Shown piece by piece: positions 54,580 through 63,438 of a DNA stretch of 64,000 nt (its first letter is position 1; each line of letters opens with the position of its first letter). Under the pieces are notes generated by a model. The model had not been told where the DNA came from and did no database searches. It saw only the letters and a list, made by a program, of their open reading frames with translations. Made by a program: the position numbers and the translations under genes. The stretch is from Prosthecobacter sp. (lineage in GTDB: Bacteria > Verrucomicrobiota > Verrucomicrobiia > Verrucomicrobiales > Verrucomicrobiaceae): positions 1-64,000 of the forward strand of contig NZ_JAGRPF010000095.1 in NCBI RefSeq assembly GCF_020439865.1, in the 5' to 3' direction.

Positions 54580-54659
54580 GGTCGGATGCAGTGAATTTTG
54601 CCGAAGCGTGATTTTTTGCGTTTTGTGTTTTGGCAATCCCGGCGCATTTCTTTGTCCGC

Positions 54660-55286
54660 ATGACACCGCGCCTTCCGCTTCTTCTCCTCGCGTTGACGCT
54701 CAGCAGTTGCACCACGGTGAAGACTGTGGGCAACAGTGGTTTCCGTTACGGGCGTCAGTTCTTTACCCAGCAGGTTCCGCAGGCCGCCCGGCACGTGCAT
54801 GGCCGCGTCATGGGCTGGTTCGGACCACGGGACAATTCATTCTGGTATGCGGACGAGATGACCGGCAAGCCGAGCGTCGTCATCAATCTCGGCGAGCAGA
54901 TGGTGTATCTCTTCAAAGGCGGTGAACTCGCCGGAGGGTCTCCCATTTCCTCCGGCGCAGAGGGTTATGACACCAAACCTGGCAGCTATCGCGTCATCGA
55001 GAAGGACATCGACCACAAGTCCTCAATCTACGGCGACTACGAGGACTACGAGGGCAACGTGATCATGCAGAACATCAACAACCGGGTTGATCCGAAGCCA
55101 CCTGGCACGCGCTTCGAAGGCGCGAAGATGTACTACTTCATGCGCATCTACGGGGGCGTGGGCATGCACAAGGGGTATCTGCCCGGCTACGCCGCCTCCC
55201 ACGGCTGCATCCGGCTCCCCGGCCACATGGCGGAGAAGTTTTACTCAGCCGTGCCGATGGGCACGCCGGTCGAGGTCGTGCCGTGA
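54660..55286 (+). CDS. L,D-transpeptidase (YkuD family) lipoprotein
   Basis: 208 residues. The start at 54660 gives a lipoprotein signal peptide with lipobox LSSC (cysteine near residue 18). The frame opens earlier, at a TTG, but nothing supports that start. The catalytic domain starts at about residue 70 with KPSVVINLGEQMVYLFKGGEL and ends with the active-site motif SHGCIRLP (His181, Cys183). YkuD enzymes act in the periplasm to form 3-3 peptidoglycan cross-links or to attach lipoproteins to peptidoglycan. The gene follows the giant gene by about 80 bases with no terminator visible between them, so some read-through is possible. It converges with the next gene. Confidence 0.93.
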   Translation: MTPRLPLLLLALTLSSCTTVKTVGNSGFRYGRQFFTQQVPQAARHVHGRVMGWFGPRDNSFWYADEMTGKPSVVINLGEQMVYLFKGGELAGGSPISSGAEGYDTKPGSYRVIEKDIDHKSSIYGDYEDYEGNVIMQNINNRVDPKPPGTRFEGAKMYYFMRIYGGVGMHKGYLPGYAASHGCIRLPGHMAEKFYSAVPMGTPVEVVP

Positions 55287-55319
55287 GGCGGGATAACGAA
55301 CGTTGATTTCTGGCGAGTG

Positions 55320-58300
55320 CTACCGCTTCGCCTTCGTCGCGATCGCCTTGTAGTAGCTTTCGATTGCGGCGCGATATTCTGGCGCGGCTTCGCTTCGTGT
55401 AGCTTCGGTGAGATCGTCAGCCATTTTTTGCGGAAGATGGCCCCAGTCGCCTTTGGCGAGAATGCTCAACTGGCCGAGTTCGCCATCCTTGAGTTCAGTG
55501 GACTGGTTGCCGCCTTCCGCCGATTGCGCCTGCGTGTTCTGTCCCTGCTGTTTCTCGTTCTGCGCCATCTGCTGCTGGCCCGGTTTCTGGCCGGGCGTCT
55601 GACCCTGATTGCGGGAGTCGGCCATGCTCTGCTGCTGGGCCTGCTGTGCCTGATTGAGTGAGTTCTGAGCCTGCTGGCCCTGTTGCTGACCATTCTGCTG
55701 CTGCTGGCCGTTCTGTGCCTGCTGTTGCTGATCGCCCTGCATCGGATGCAACTGCGCATCGAGCTGATCGAGCGCCTGAGCCAGCATCTGACCCTGCAAT
55801 TGCTCAAGAGGCGAGGCGAGCATCGGCGGCGCGGTCTGACTCGCGGTGGCTTCGGCGGCTTTCGCGGCCTGCGCGGCGCTGGCCTGGCTTTGCTGTGCGG
55901 CCTGCGGATTGGGAACGGGGTTAGCCTGGGTGGCTTCGGCCTGCTGTCCGGCTTGTTGCAATTGACTGCTGGCCTGCGCGACCTGCTGCGCGGCTTCCTC
56001 GTCACCGAGACGCTGCTGATGACGTGAGACACGCGCGAGATCGTTCGCGGCCTGTTTCTGTGCCATGCCGTTCTGCACGGCCTGCTGCGTTTCTTTGGCC
56101 ACGGCCTGCTCGGCCTGTTGTGCGGTGCTCTTGGCGGTTTCGGCGAGCGCCTTTTGCATCGAAGGATTCTTCGGCAGCTCCTTCTCCAGCGCTTCCAGCA
56201 CGGCCTGCGGATTTTGCTGCGCGTCCTGCGCCATCTCGGCGAGTTCCTTGGCGCGTTCGTAGGCTTCGTCCAGCGGCTCCTGCACGCCGAGATCCTGCTC
56301 CATCTGCTGCATCGCGGCCTGATCGGCTTCGGTGAGCTCCTGACCCTGCTCCATCTTCTGCATGTTTTGGGCGAGCTGCTGCAGGGCCTGCGCCGTCTGC
56401 TGCTGCGCATCGGCGGCGGCCTGGAGATTTTGCGCCTGAGGTTTGCTCTGCGTGGCCTGCGCGGCCTGTTTCAAATTCTGCGCGATCTGCGGTGTCTTCT
56501 GCTGCATCTGAGCAAGGGCGACATCGGCGGTGCGCGCGAGCTGTGCTTCGCCTTTCTTCGTCAAATCGGAGGCGTTGGCCTCTTGGCGAAGCGCCGCCTG
56601 CAGCGCGGACATTTTCTCAGCGTTCTTCGCGGCTTCAGGACGAAGTTCCTGCGCTTTCTCACCGACTTCATCGACGGGCTTTTCGGCCTTCGCATCATTG
56701 GCCGCTGTCTGCGTTTCCTGCTGCGTCTTGGTGAGATCTTCCACCACACGCTTCATCATCTCGCTGACTTCAGGCGTGAGCGCGGCGAGCTGGGCGCGTG
56801 CGGCATCGACCTGTGGCTGCAACTGCGCGGCGAGGTCGTTGGCCTTCATCTGTGCATCGGCGGTGGCCTGTTGGGCGGGTTGCGAATTCAATTCCTGACC
56901 GGCCTGCTGCTGCGCCGCTTCACGGGCGAGGTTCTTGTTCTGCTCGGCGGCGTTGCGTGAGGCGTCGCTGGCCTGTTGTGCGGTCTGGCGCAGATTATTC
57001 GCCGCCTGCGGATCGGTCTTCTGCATTGCTTCGGCAATACGGGCGCGATTGATTTTTTCAGGGAGCTGCTGCAGCGCCTCGGCTGCGGCCTTGGCCTGTG
57101 CGGCGGTCTGCGCGCGGTCCTGCTGATTGGCGGGCAGCATGGATTCAGCCTGTGCGGATTCGAGCGCCTCGGCGGCATCCTGCGCGAGCGCATCCGCTTC
57201 GAGCGCACGCGTGGCCAGCGCGAGCTGCGTGGCTCGTTCTTTCAATTCAGCGAGCGCCTTGGCGGCTTCGGAAGGCGGCGCGTTGGTCTTGCGGGCCTTC
57301 TCTGCTTCCTCGGGAGAGGGCAGGGGAATCTTCTTTGCTTCGGCGGTCTTGCGGGCGAGTTCATCCGCGGCGCGGCTGGCGCGGTTCGTGTCGAGCGCGG
57401 CCTGAGTGTTGGTGGCCTTGTTTTGCTCGCGCAGTTCGCCCTGGTCCTGCAGTTGTTTGGCCGCTTCGGCGAGCTGCTTTTCGGCCTTCTCAGCAGGTGT
57501 GAGTCCGTCGCGGTCGCTGCGTTTGTTTTTGCGCGGATCACGCGCGGCGCTTTCGGCCTCGGCGAGTGCATTCTTCGCTTCTTCAAGTTTGGCGAGCGCC
57601 GGGTTGTCGAGACGGGCAAGTTGCTCACGTCGTTGCGTCGCTTCGTTCATCGTCTGTTCGGCGATGCCGCGTGTCACATCAGCGGCCTGCTGCAAACGGC
57701 TGCGGAGGTTGTCGGAGGCGCCGTACAGGTGCTCGGGGCTCTTGGTCTGCTCAGGCTTGTCGAGGCTGCTGTCGAGATCACCGGATGTTTCACCGATCTT
57801 TTTGTCGATGTCCTGCAGTTGTCCGCGGTTGCGGCCGTTCTGCGTGGTGTCGAGCTGCTGCAGGTCCTTCTGCAACGTCTTGGCCTGGGCCATGAGTGCA
57901 CGCTGCTGCTCCTGCCATTTGGGACGCTGCTCGGAGTCGCGATTGGCCTGAAGCGCGTTTTCGGTGAGCATCTTCGACTGCCGCTGCAACTGCTGCGACT
58001 CTTTGGCGGCGATCTTCGCGGTGTCTTCCGCGGCAAATGCGCGCGCGGCCTCGGCGATGAGGTTTGTCGTGGAGGAGGCCTCGCTCGCCGCACGTTTGAG
58101 CGGCTCGGGGTTCTCGAGCTTGTCACCGTTGAGCTTCTCCAGCTCGGGAAGCTGTTCACGGCGCACCTGTGCAAGACGCTCGCCGAGCAGCTGAGCTTCG
58201 GCGGCATCAAGCTGGTTCGGCGCATCGCGTGCGGCGTCCTTCAGGGCATTCCACACTTCCTCCGCCTGCGCTTTGACCTGCTCGAGCTTTTCCTGCGCGC

Positions 58301-60002
58301 TGGCGAGTGCGTTCTCCGCCTCGTCTTTGGCCTTGTTGGGATCCTTGCGGGCGTTGCGTTCGAACTTGCGCACCTTTTCGAGATCTTTGCGAAGTTCGTG
58401 AGTTTGTTCGTTGAGGCGTTCAGCTTTCTGCGCGAGGCGGCGCTGGGAGTCGGCCCACTGGCGCTGACGCGGATCGATCGTTTGTTCGAGAATGATGACA
58501 CGCACAGGCGGCGATTCCGCCTTCTGGCCTTTGAGGTCGGTGGCGACGAGTTTGAAGAGCAGCGCGTCGCCGGGTTTCACGCCGAGCGGTGCGAGCGGAA
58601 GCAGGCTTTGCACCGGGGCTTCCTTGGCTGCTTTGACGATCTGAATTTCCTGTTCGCTCCAGTTTGCTCCGTTGATGGCATGCGCGAGCTTCACGCTGGC
58701 AAGACCGACATCATCGGTGGTCAGACCTGCGATGCGCACGGCTTCATCAGGCAGCAGTTCGGTCTGCTCGAGCGGATCGTTGATCTGCGCCGTTGGCGGA
58801 AGATCAGGAATGGTGGTGATGCGCCAGGGTGTGCTCTCCTCATTGGTGAAGCCGGTTTCCTTAGACTTGAGCGATACCTGCCAGGAACCGTGCGCCGCCT
58901 GAATGGCGAGTTCGGTGGTGAGCAATCCCTCGGACGTGGTGCTTGATGGCACCGTCTTCTTTTCCGGCAGATCCGGATTTAACACGAAGTCGCTTTGCGA
59001 AACGGGTTGATTGGTTTTGAGCGTCAGTTTGACCTTGGATCCGTCGAGCGCTTCGAGATCACCGTGATCTTCGCTGATTTGAGTTTCCTTCCAGCCGGAG
59101 TAGGCCGGCGGTACGATGGTCTTGGTGAACTCGACGATGCGTGGACGTGCACGTGCGCTGAGCGTGCGCCACGGGGTGATGGCGTCTGCCGCGTGGATGC
59201 GATAACGGACATCACTCTGTCCGACGGGCACGACTCCTTCAAAGCGTGTGGTGCCAACGCTGGAGAGTTCGGTGCGGCGCGGTTTGGAACCGTCGGTTTG
59301 AAACTCAAGAGTGGCGATCTCGGGACGCGCGCCTTCTGTCTCAATGATGAGCGGGACTTCCGAGCCGATGGGGGCAAGGGATTGCGGCTGCTGAGGCTCG
59401 AGGATGCGAATCTTGACCGAGGCGGGGCGTTCGAGATTCGCGAATGGGAGGGCGGCACGAGCGAGGAAGCCGCTGAGGTAGAGACCGGGAACCAGGCAGA
59501 GCACTAGAATGACAAGCACTGCGCCACTTGCCGCGAGAAACCATGGCTTGAGCGTGCGCACGGGAAGCCTCCCCGCCCAGTCAATGCCTTCGACGGATGC
59601 GGCCACATCGTCCTGCAGTTTTTCACGGAACTCGACGGAGTCCTTCACATTGGCGCCGTCGTGCGGATCAGCGAGTTCGACAGCTGCGAGGATGCGCTCA
59701 CGCAGGGCCGGTTCGGCGGCTTCGATGAGCTTGGCGGTGCCTTCTTTACCACCGGCCTGAGCGATGAATCGCCAGGCGACTTTCCATGCGGCGAAAACAG
59801 CGCCTGCATAAACCAAGAGCGATACCCACGGACGAATCACATCCGGCATGAACCACACGCGGTCGAGCACAGCGATGATCGTGAATGCCACGAGTGCGAT
59901 CGCGATGCCACAGAGAAGCGCACGTGTCTGGAGGAGGAACTGACGGCGCTGACGAAAGCGTTCGAGGGCTTCGTGCGTGGCGGGACGGAGGGCGAGGTTC
60001 AT
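55320..60002 (-). CDS. Large membrane-anchored Gln/Ala-rich coiled-coil protein (DUF4175-like)
   Basis: 1560 residues. Two membrane segments near the N-terminus (about 31-47 and 60-78) and a third at about 154-178 are followed by Ig-like beta segments (to ~500, including the LPPTAQINDPLEQTELLPDEAVRIAG stretch type), then about 1000 residues of predicted coiled coil rich in Ala, Gln and Glu, with a final Gln-rich tail (QQQ, QGQQ and QQNG runs) and a short C-terminal cap. In PVC bacteria such proteins often sit beside the BatA/DUF58/MoxR aerotolerance-type genes; none is visible here. I recognise the family only loosely. It may act as a periplasmic scaffold. The gene diverges from the P-loop ATPase gene over a 257-base gap. 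Confidence 0.75.
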   Translation of the reverse strand: MNLALRPATHEALERFRQRRQFLLQTRALLCGIAIALVAFTIIAVLDRVWFMPDVIRPWVSLLVYAGAVFAAWKVAWRFIAQAGGKEGTAKLIEAAEPALRERILAAVELADPHDGANVKDSVEFREKLQDDVAASVEGIDWAGRLPVRTLKPWFLAASGAVLVILVLCLVPGLYLSGFLARAALPFANLERPASVKIRILEPQQPQSLAPIGSEVPLIIETEGARPEIATLEFQTDGSKPRRTELSSVGTTRFEGVVPVGQSDVRYRIHAADAITPWRTLSARARPRIVEFTKTIVPPAYSGWKETQISEDHGDLEALDGSKVKLTLKTNQPVSQSDFVLNPDLPEKKTVPSSTTSEGLLTTELAIQAAHGSWQVSLKSKETGFTNEESTPWRITTIPDLPPTAQINDPLEQTELLPDEAVRIAGLTTDDVGLASVKLAHAINGANWSEQEIQIVKAAKEAPVQSLLPLAPLGVKPGDALLFKLVATDLKGQKAESPPVRVIILEQTIDPRQRQWADSQRRLAQKAERLNEQTHELRKDLEKVRKFERNARKDPNKAKDEAENALASAQEKLEQVKAQAEEVWNALKDAARDAPNQLDAAEAQLLGERLAQVRREQLPELEKLNGDKLENPEPLKRAASEASSTTNLIAEAARAFAAEDTAKIAAKESQQLQRQSKMLTENALQANRDSEQRPKWQEQQRALMAQAKTLQKDLQQLDTTQNGRNRGQLQDIDKKIGETSGDLDSSLDKPEQTKSPEHLYGASDNLRSRLQQAADVTRGIAEQTMNEATQRREQLARLDNPALAKLEEAKNALAEAESAARDPRKNKRSDRDGLTPAEKAEKQLAEAAKQLQDQGELREQNKATNTQAALDTNRASRAADELARKTAEAKKIPLPSPEEAEKARKTNAPPSEAAKALAELKERATQLALATRALEADALAQDAAEALESAQAESMLPANQQDRAQTAAQAKAAAEALQQLPEKINRARIAEAMQKTDPQAANNLRQTAQQASDASRNAAEQNKNLAREAAQQQAGQELNSQPAQQATADAQMKANDLAAQLQPQVDAARAQLAALTPEVSEMMKRVVEDLTKTQQETQTAANDAKAEKPVDEVGEKAQELRPEAAKNAEKMSALQAALRQEANASDLTKKGEAQLARTADVALAQMQQKTPQIAQNLKQAAQATQSKPQAQNLQAAADAQQQTAQALQQLAQNMQKMEQGQELTEADQAAMQQMEQDLGVQEPLDEAYERAKELAEMAQDAQQNPQAVLEALEKELPKNPSMQKALAETAKSTAQQAEQAVAKETQQAVQNGMAQKQAANDLARVSRHQQRLGDEEAAQQVAQASSQLQQAGQQAEATQANPVPNPQAAQQSQASAAQAAKAAEATASQTAPPMLASPLEQLQGQMLAQALDQLDAQLHPMQGDQQQQAQNGQQQQNGQQQGQQAQNSLNQAQQAQQQSMADSRNQGQTPGQKPGQQQMAQNEKQQGQNTQAQSAEGGNQSTELKDGELGQLSILAKGDWGHLPQKMADDLTEATRSEAAPEYRAAIESYYKAIATKAKR

Positions 60003-60259
60003 GAGGGTGCAGGCTTAACGCGGCCTTGGAGAGCTTCTTTTCGGGATCGGAGCGGATGCTAAACACCCTGAAATGGGCGGGGTAGCAGCGCGTGCGCCAG
60101 TTTTCCGACTTCTCTGGGGGCTGCACAAGCATTCTCCTCGATTTGGCTCGCATTTGAGAGAATGACTCCAAAACCAAAAAACTTACTTTCTGCGGAGTGT
60201 GATTTGGCATAAATATCATTGAATCTGATCTGAATCAGAACCCTGAAACCGGATTCGTT

Positions 60260-62626
60260 GTGGAAAGTCCAGAATCAACACCGCCAAAACCCTTGCCACC
60301 CGCCTTGAACCAGCCTTCGGCTCTGCCTCAGGCTGAGGGTGTGAACCCGTTTGCAGACGACGTCTGCGCCGGGCCGTTTGGCGTGGAGGAGAATCGTTCG
60401 GTGCCGGGCATGAACGCGGACATTCTGGGGCAGTTGACCTCGACGATCGATGAGCGTCAAAGCAGCGTGGGGCGTGCCGGAGGGCAGCCCTTGCTGCTTC
60501 TCACGGCTCCGCGTGCCGGTTATGGCAAAACGCATCTGCTGGGGCGTCTGGCGGCTGCCGCAAACGGTCAGGTGGTGCTGGTTCCCCTGGCGTTTCGGCT
60601 GGAGGATGAGATCGGCATTTCAGCTGTCGCTGTTCGTGGCCTTGAATCCATGGCGCGTGCGGAAACAACGCGTGAAGGCTGGACCAAGCTGCGCGAGGCC
60701 TGCGCCGGCGTGTGTGCGGCACTGGTAAGACGCTTGATCGAGAACGGCACGCTGCCATGCGCGAATCCTGAGCAGGCGATGCGCGTGCTGAGCGGTGATC
60801 CCGTTGAGGTCTTCGATGTGAACGGAAGTGCGCGCCTTATTGGCGACTGGGTGAGGCGCTTCGATGGTCAGTTGCGCAAACCGATGGTCGAGCAGGCGAT
60901 GAAACGTGTGCCGGCGATTCCTGCGGCGCTCGAATCCTGGGTGGATGCGATGCTGAATCACGCGCTGGACGGCGGCATGTCCCGGATGGCCGTGCTGCGT
61001 TCGCTGGCGGCCGATGAAACGAGTGAAGGACCGGTGACGTGGCTGCGCCTGCTCGGCCTGTGGCGTCCCGTGGTGCTGCTGGTGGATCATCTGGACGCCT
61101 ACTATCGCAATCCTGAAGCCGGGCTGCGCATTGCCTCGCTGCTGCTCGACATGTCGGAGATGGACGGCGTGCATGTGGTGCTGAGTCTGAACCAGGATGT
61201 GTGGCAGGCGACGTTTGGTCATCACCTGCCGAGTTCGATCGAGGATCGGCTCACCGCTTCGCAGATGCTGCTGCGGGGCATTGGAGAAAACGAGGCGGCA
61301 ACGCTGCTGCGCATGCGTTTGCAGCAGGCCGGTGTCTCGGCGGATGACGTGCGCGAGTTCACAGCGTTTCTGGATGTGAAGCGCCATTTCCTCGGACGAC
61401 CGCTGGGTTCAGTGTCGGCCCGCGCCTTTCTGCGGCATGCGGCAAAGCAGTGGGATTTTTTCCAACAGACGCTGGCATCGCCGCCTGCGGTCGCCTCGAT
61501 TTCTCCGGAGGAGATGGCGACGGAGGAGTCCGGGGTGCTGCCGTTAATGACAGACGTGGTGCCGGAGGAAGAAGAGGCTCCGAAACCCGGTGAGGTTTCG
61601 ATTTTCGATTCGAGCACCTCGGCGCAGATGAAACTCATTGCCGAAGGCCTGGCCGAACCGACGCCCGCTCTGCCCCAGCAGGATGAAGTGCCGCTGATGC
61701 CGCCTCCAGCTCCAGCTCCCACGATCAATGGAAACCATCTGCCTCCTCCGAGTGCGAATGGGGAGTCTGGTGCATCCTCGGTTCCTGCCGAACCTCCGGT
61801 GCAGGCTCAGTTTTCGCCGAGTTCCGCAGGTGCGTTTGAAAACCTGCGCGAGATGCTCGGCAAACTGCGTCAGCCAAGTGCTCCGGTTCCCGGCGCGGAG
61901 GGGGGCGGCACGCATGCCGTCGCTCAACGGCTCGCAGGAGTGATGGCGTCCAGCGTTGCTCCCGGCATGGCGACAGGCTCGGCCCTGCCCGTGCCTTCGT
62001 CGGTGTTTGCGGCACCCGCCCCTGCCGCTCCTGTTCCGGAACATGCGGAGCGTGATGCGTTGCTGGGCCGCTATGAGGCGCTGCGCCTGCAAATGGCCGC
62101 TGAGGCCGTTTCACTGCCGCTGGATTACACGAAACTGGCGGACCTCATCCGTCTCGCAGGAAAGCGTTTCCCGCTGGTGCGATTCAGCGAGCACGAACTC
62201 CCCGGCATGACAGGGCGATATGCGATGTGCTGGGCGCTCCAAGGACTGGAGATCATCTTTGGCCTCGCAAATTTTGCCGACGGCTCCTACTGGCGCACGC
62301 TGGCCGGTTTCGCCGCTGGTCGTCAGGCTGAGCTGAATGTGAGCGCGGTCGATGGCTCGCCGAAACTGAAGATCGTCACCTTCAAAACAGACCGCGAACA
62401 GCAAAGCTGGGCCATTCTCCAGCACAGCACCGCCTTCCCGGAAGAACTGAAGGCGCAGGTGGATGCGATCCACCTCGACACACCGAGTGTGGCGGCGCTC
62501 TACGCCATGCAGCGCATCATCAAGGAATCCGAAAGCGGCTCCCTGCAGGCCACGCCCGCGCAGGTGATGAGTGTGCTCGCTCGCGAACTCGACTTCTTCT
62601 GGAAGCGCGTGACGCGTGCGGGGTGA
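60260..62626 (+). CDS. AAA/STAND-like P-loop ATPase, unknown function
   Basis: 788 residues from a GTG start (GTG at 60260; no in-frame ATG occurs before about codon 51). The N-terminal Pro-rich region (to ~35) precedes an ATPase domain with Walker A APRAGYGKT (83-91) and Walker B VVLLVDHLD (Asp276), with a possible sensor at LSLNQD (~315). A Pro/Ala-rich linker of about 180 residues (~440-610) separates it from a C-terminal domain (~630-788) of mixed alpha/beta type. The ATPase core resembles Orc/Cdc6 or STAND proteins. No known partner gene is adjacent; the divergent neighbour is the large coiled-coil membrane protein. It is probably cytoplasmic. The function cannot be assigned. Confidence 0.8.
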   Translation: MESPESTPPKPLPPALNQPSALPQAEGVNPFADDVCAGPFGVEENRSVPGMNADILGQLTSTIDERQSSVGRAGGQPLLLLTAPRAGYGKTHLLGRLAAAANGQVVLVPLAFRLEDEIGISAVAVRGLESMARAETTREGWTKLREACAGVCAALVRRLIENGTLPCANPEQAMRVLSGDPVEVFDVNGSARLIGDWVRRFDGQLRKPMVEQAMKRVPAIPAALESWVDAMLNHALDGGMSRMAVLRSLAADETSEGPVTWLRLLGLWRPVVLLVDHLDAYYRNPEAGLRIASLLLDMSEMDGVHVVLSLNQDVWQATFGHHLPSSIEDRLTASQMLLRGIGENEAATLLRMRLQQAGVSADDVREFTAFLDVKRHFLGRPLGSVSARAFLRHAAKQWDFFQQTLASPPAVASISPEEMATEESGVLPLMTDVVPEEEEAPKPGEVSIFDSSTSAQMKLIAEGLAEPTPALPQQDEVPLMPPPAPAPTINGNHLPPPSANGESGASSVPAEPPVQAQFSPSSAGAFENLREMLGKLRQPSAPVPGAEGGGTHAVAQRLAGVMASSVAPGMATGSALPVPSSVFAAPAPAAPVPEHAERDALLGRYEALRLQMAAEAVSLPLDYTKLADLIRLAGKRFPLVRFSEHELPGMTGRYAMCWALQGLEIIFGLANFADGSYWRTLAGFAAGRQAELNVSAVDGSPKLKIVTFKTDREQQSWAILQHSTAFPEELKAQVDAIHLDTPSVAALYAMQRIIKESESGSLQATPAQVMSVLARELDFFWKRVTRAG

Positions 62627-62633
62627 GAGCATT

Positions 62634-62708
62634 GGCCAACGTTAGAGCTCACCGACTCAGGAAGCCGCAGAGCGGCTGGAGGAATTCGTGTGCAGCGGTT
62701 GGTTAGAC
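62634..62708 (-). repeat. attC-like recombination hairpin (candidate)
   Basis: Read on the minus strand, GTCTAAC (62708-62702) fits the integron R'' core (RYYYAAC) and pairs at five of seven bases with the complement of GTTGGCC (62640-62634), the R' position. After an unpaired spacer of 5-6 bases come GCTGCAC and the partner of GCTCAC, which differ by one extra base, as in the L box of attC. The middle holds a perfect hairpin AGCCGC-AGA-GCGGCT (62663-62677). The site begins 17 bases past the stop codon of the next gene on the same strand, as in a gene cassette. No integrase is visible. The R' box is imperfect. Confidence 0.4.
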
Positions 62709-62725
62709 GGCTTGTAATTGTTCGG

Positions 62726-63208
62726 TTACCAAGGCCGGAGGAGCAATATGAGACTGCTTGTGTTTCCTGAGTCAAGTGTTGTGCCGGTTCCGTATTGTGC
62801 CCACTTGTGTTGCAGTTCACCCTCGGCGCGAAAATCACTGGTGGTTAGATCAATGGAGGCGCCGACCTTTCCATCGGACTCTACCCAAAGCTGGCTTCCG
62901 GTTTGGTTGTACTTTAGGACCACGTGTCCAAAACCACCGTGGACTCGATCAACCCAGTAGTGTTCTGGTGCCATGCCGGGAACAACAACGGTCAGACGGT
63001 CGTCAGTTTCAATAGGATGCACTGGACGTGCCTGAAAATACACTTCTGTGCCATTGGGCAATTTACCACCGATCCTTGGCCCCCATGGAGCAACGCCCAG
63101 CAGCACGCGTCCAATTGCGAAGAGTATCCATAACACAACGAGCACTATGATCGTGGCGATGATTATGAAGTATTTTCTTCTTGTGCTTTTCTGCGCTTCC
63201 GGGGCCAT
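62726..63208 (-). CDS. Small single-span membrane protein, unknown, cassette-like
   Basis: 160 residues from the ATG at 63208, chosen because GAAAGGG lies 6-12 bases upstream; the frame opens 12 codons earlier without a ribosome-binding site. A basic N-terminus (QKSTRRKYF) precedes one membrane helix (about 14-36), then a beta-rich outer domain with two tryptophans and a DSGNTSSLILLLRPW end. I do not recognise a family. It stands alone, flanked by an attC-like site on its 3' side and a 230-base gap on its 5' side. Small membrane proteins with no known family are common in integron cassettes, but this association is only suggestive. Confidence 0.7.
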   Translation of the reverse strand: MAPEAQKSTRRKYFIIIATIIVLVVLWILFAIGRVLLGVAPWGPRIGGKLPNGTEVYFQARPVHPIETDDRLTVVVPGMAPEHYWVDRVHGGFGHVVLKYNQTGSQLWVESDGKVGASIDLTTSDFRAEGELQHKWAQYGTGTTLDSGNTSSLILLLRPW

Positions 63209-63438
63209 GTGTGCCCTTTCTGTATAACATTGTGGATTATTCACAAATCAGTCGGTTTGCCAGCAGCGTTAAATTCAGCAAATTTCTAGCCTGAGTACGA
63301 CGAATTGCGTTCATGAGTGTGGGTTTACACGCTTATGTTGGAATCAGGCGACAAAAAGGTTGGGTTCGTTCCACCTAGGAGCATCAAAACGATGTGTGAA
63401 TATTCCAAGTTGGTCTGATTCAGGAACGGCCTGACCGG

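Noticed and set aside
20395..54579. CRISPR array or tandem DNA satellite within the repeated part of the giant gene
   Set aside because: The repeats are protein-level, 75-170 codons long, variable in DNA sequence and in one reading frame; there are no short identical repeats with unique spacers.
54630..54659. TTG start for the L,D-transpeptidase
   Set aside because: The ATG at 54660 gives a proper lipoprotein signal peptide; the added ten residues would spoil it.
56976..58946. Plus-strand open frame of 656 codons opposite the coiled-coil protein gene
   Set aside because: It is the antisense of Ala/Gln/Glu codons, giving a Leu/Arg/Gly-rich product. The minus-strand gene has membrane segments and coherent domains.
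62663..62677. Hairpin AGCCGC/GCGGCT as terminator of the P-loop ATPase gene
   Set aside because: The stem has six pairs and no T-run on either side; it fits better as the centre of the attC-like structure.
63339..63370. Second attC-like core (GTTGGGT) upstream of the small membrane-protein gene
   Set aside because: The 7-base core is there, but no partner core or L boxes could be paired; a chance match of a degenerate core is likely.
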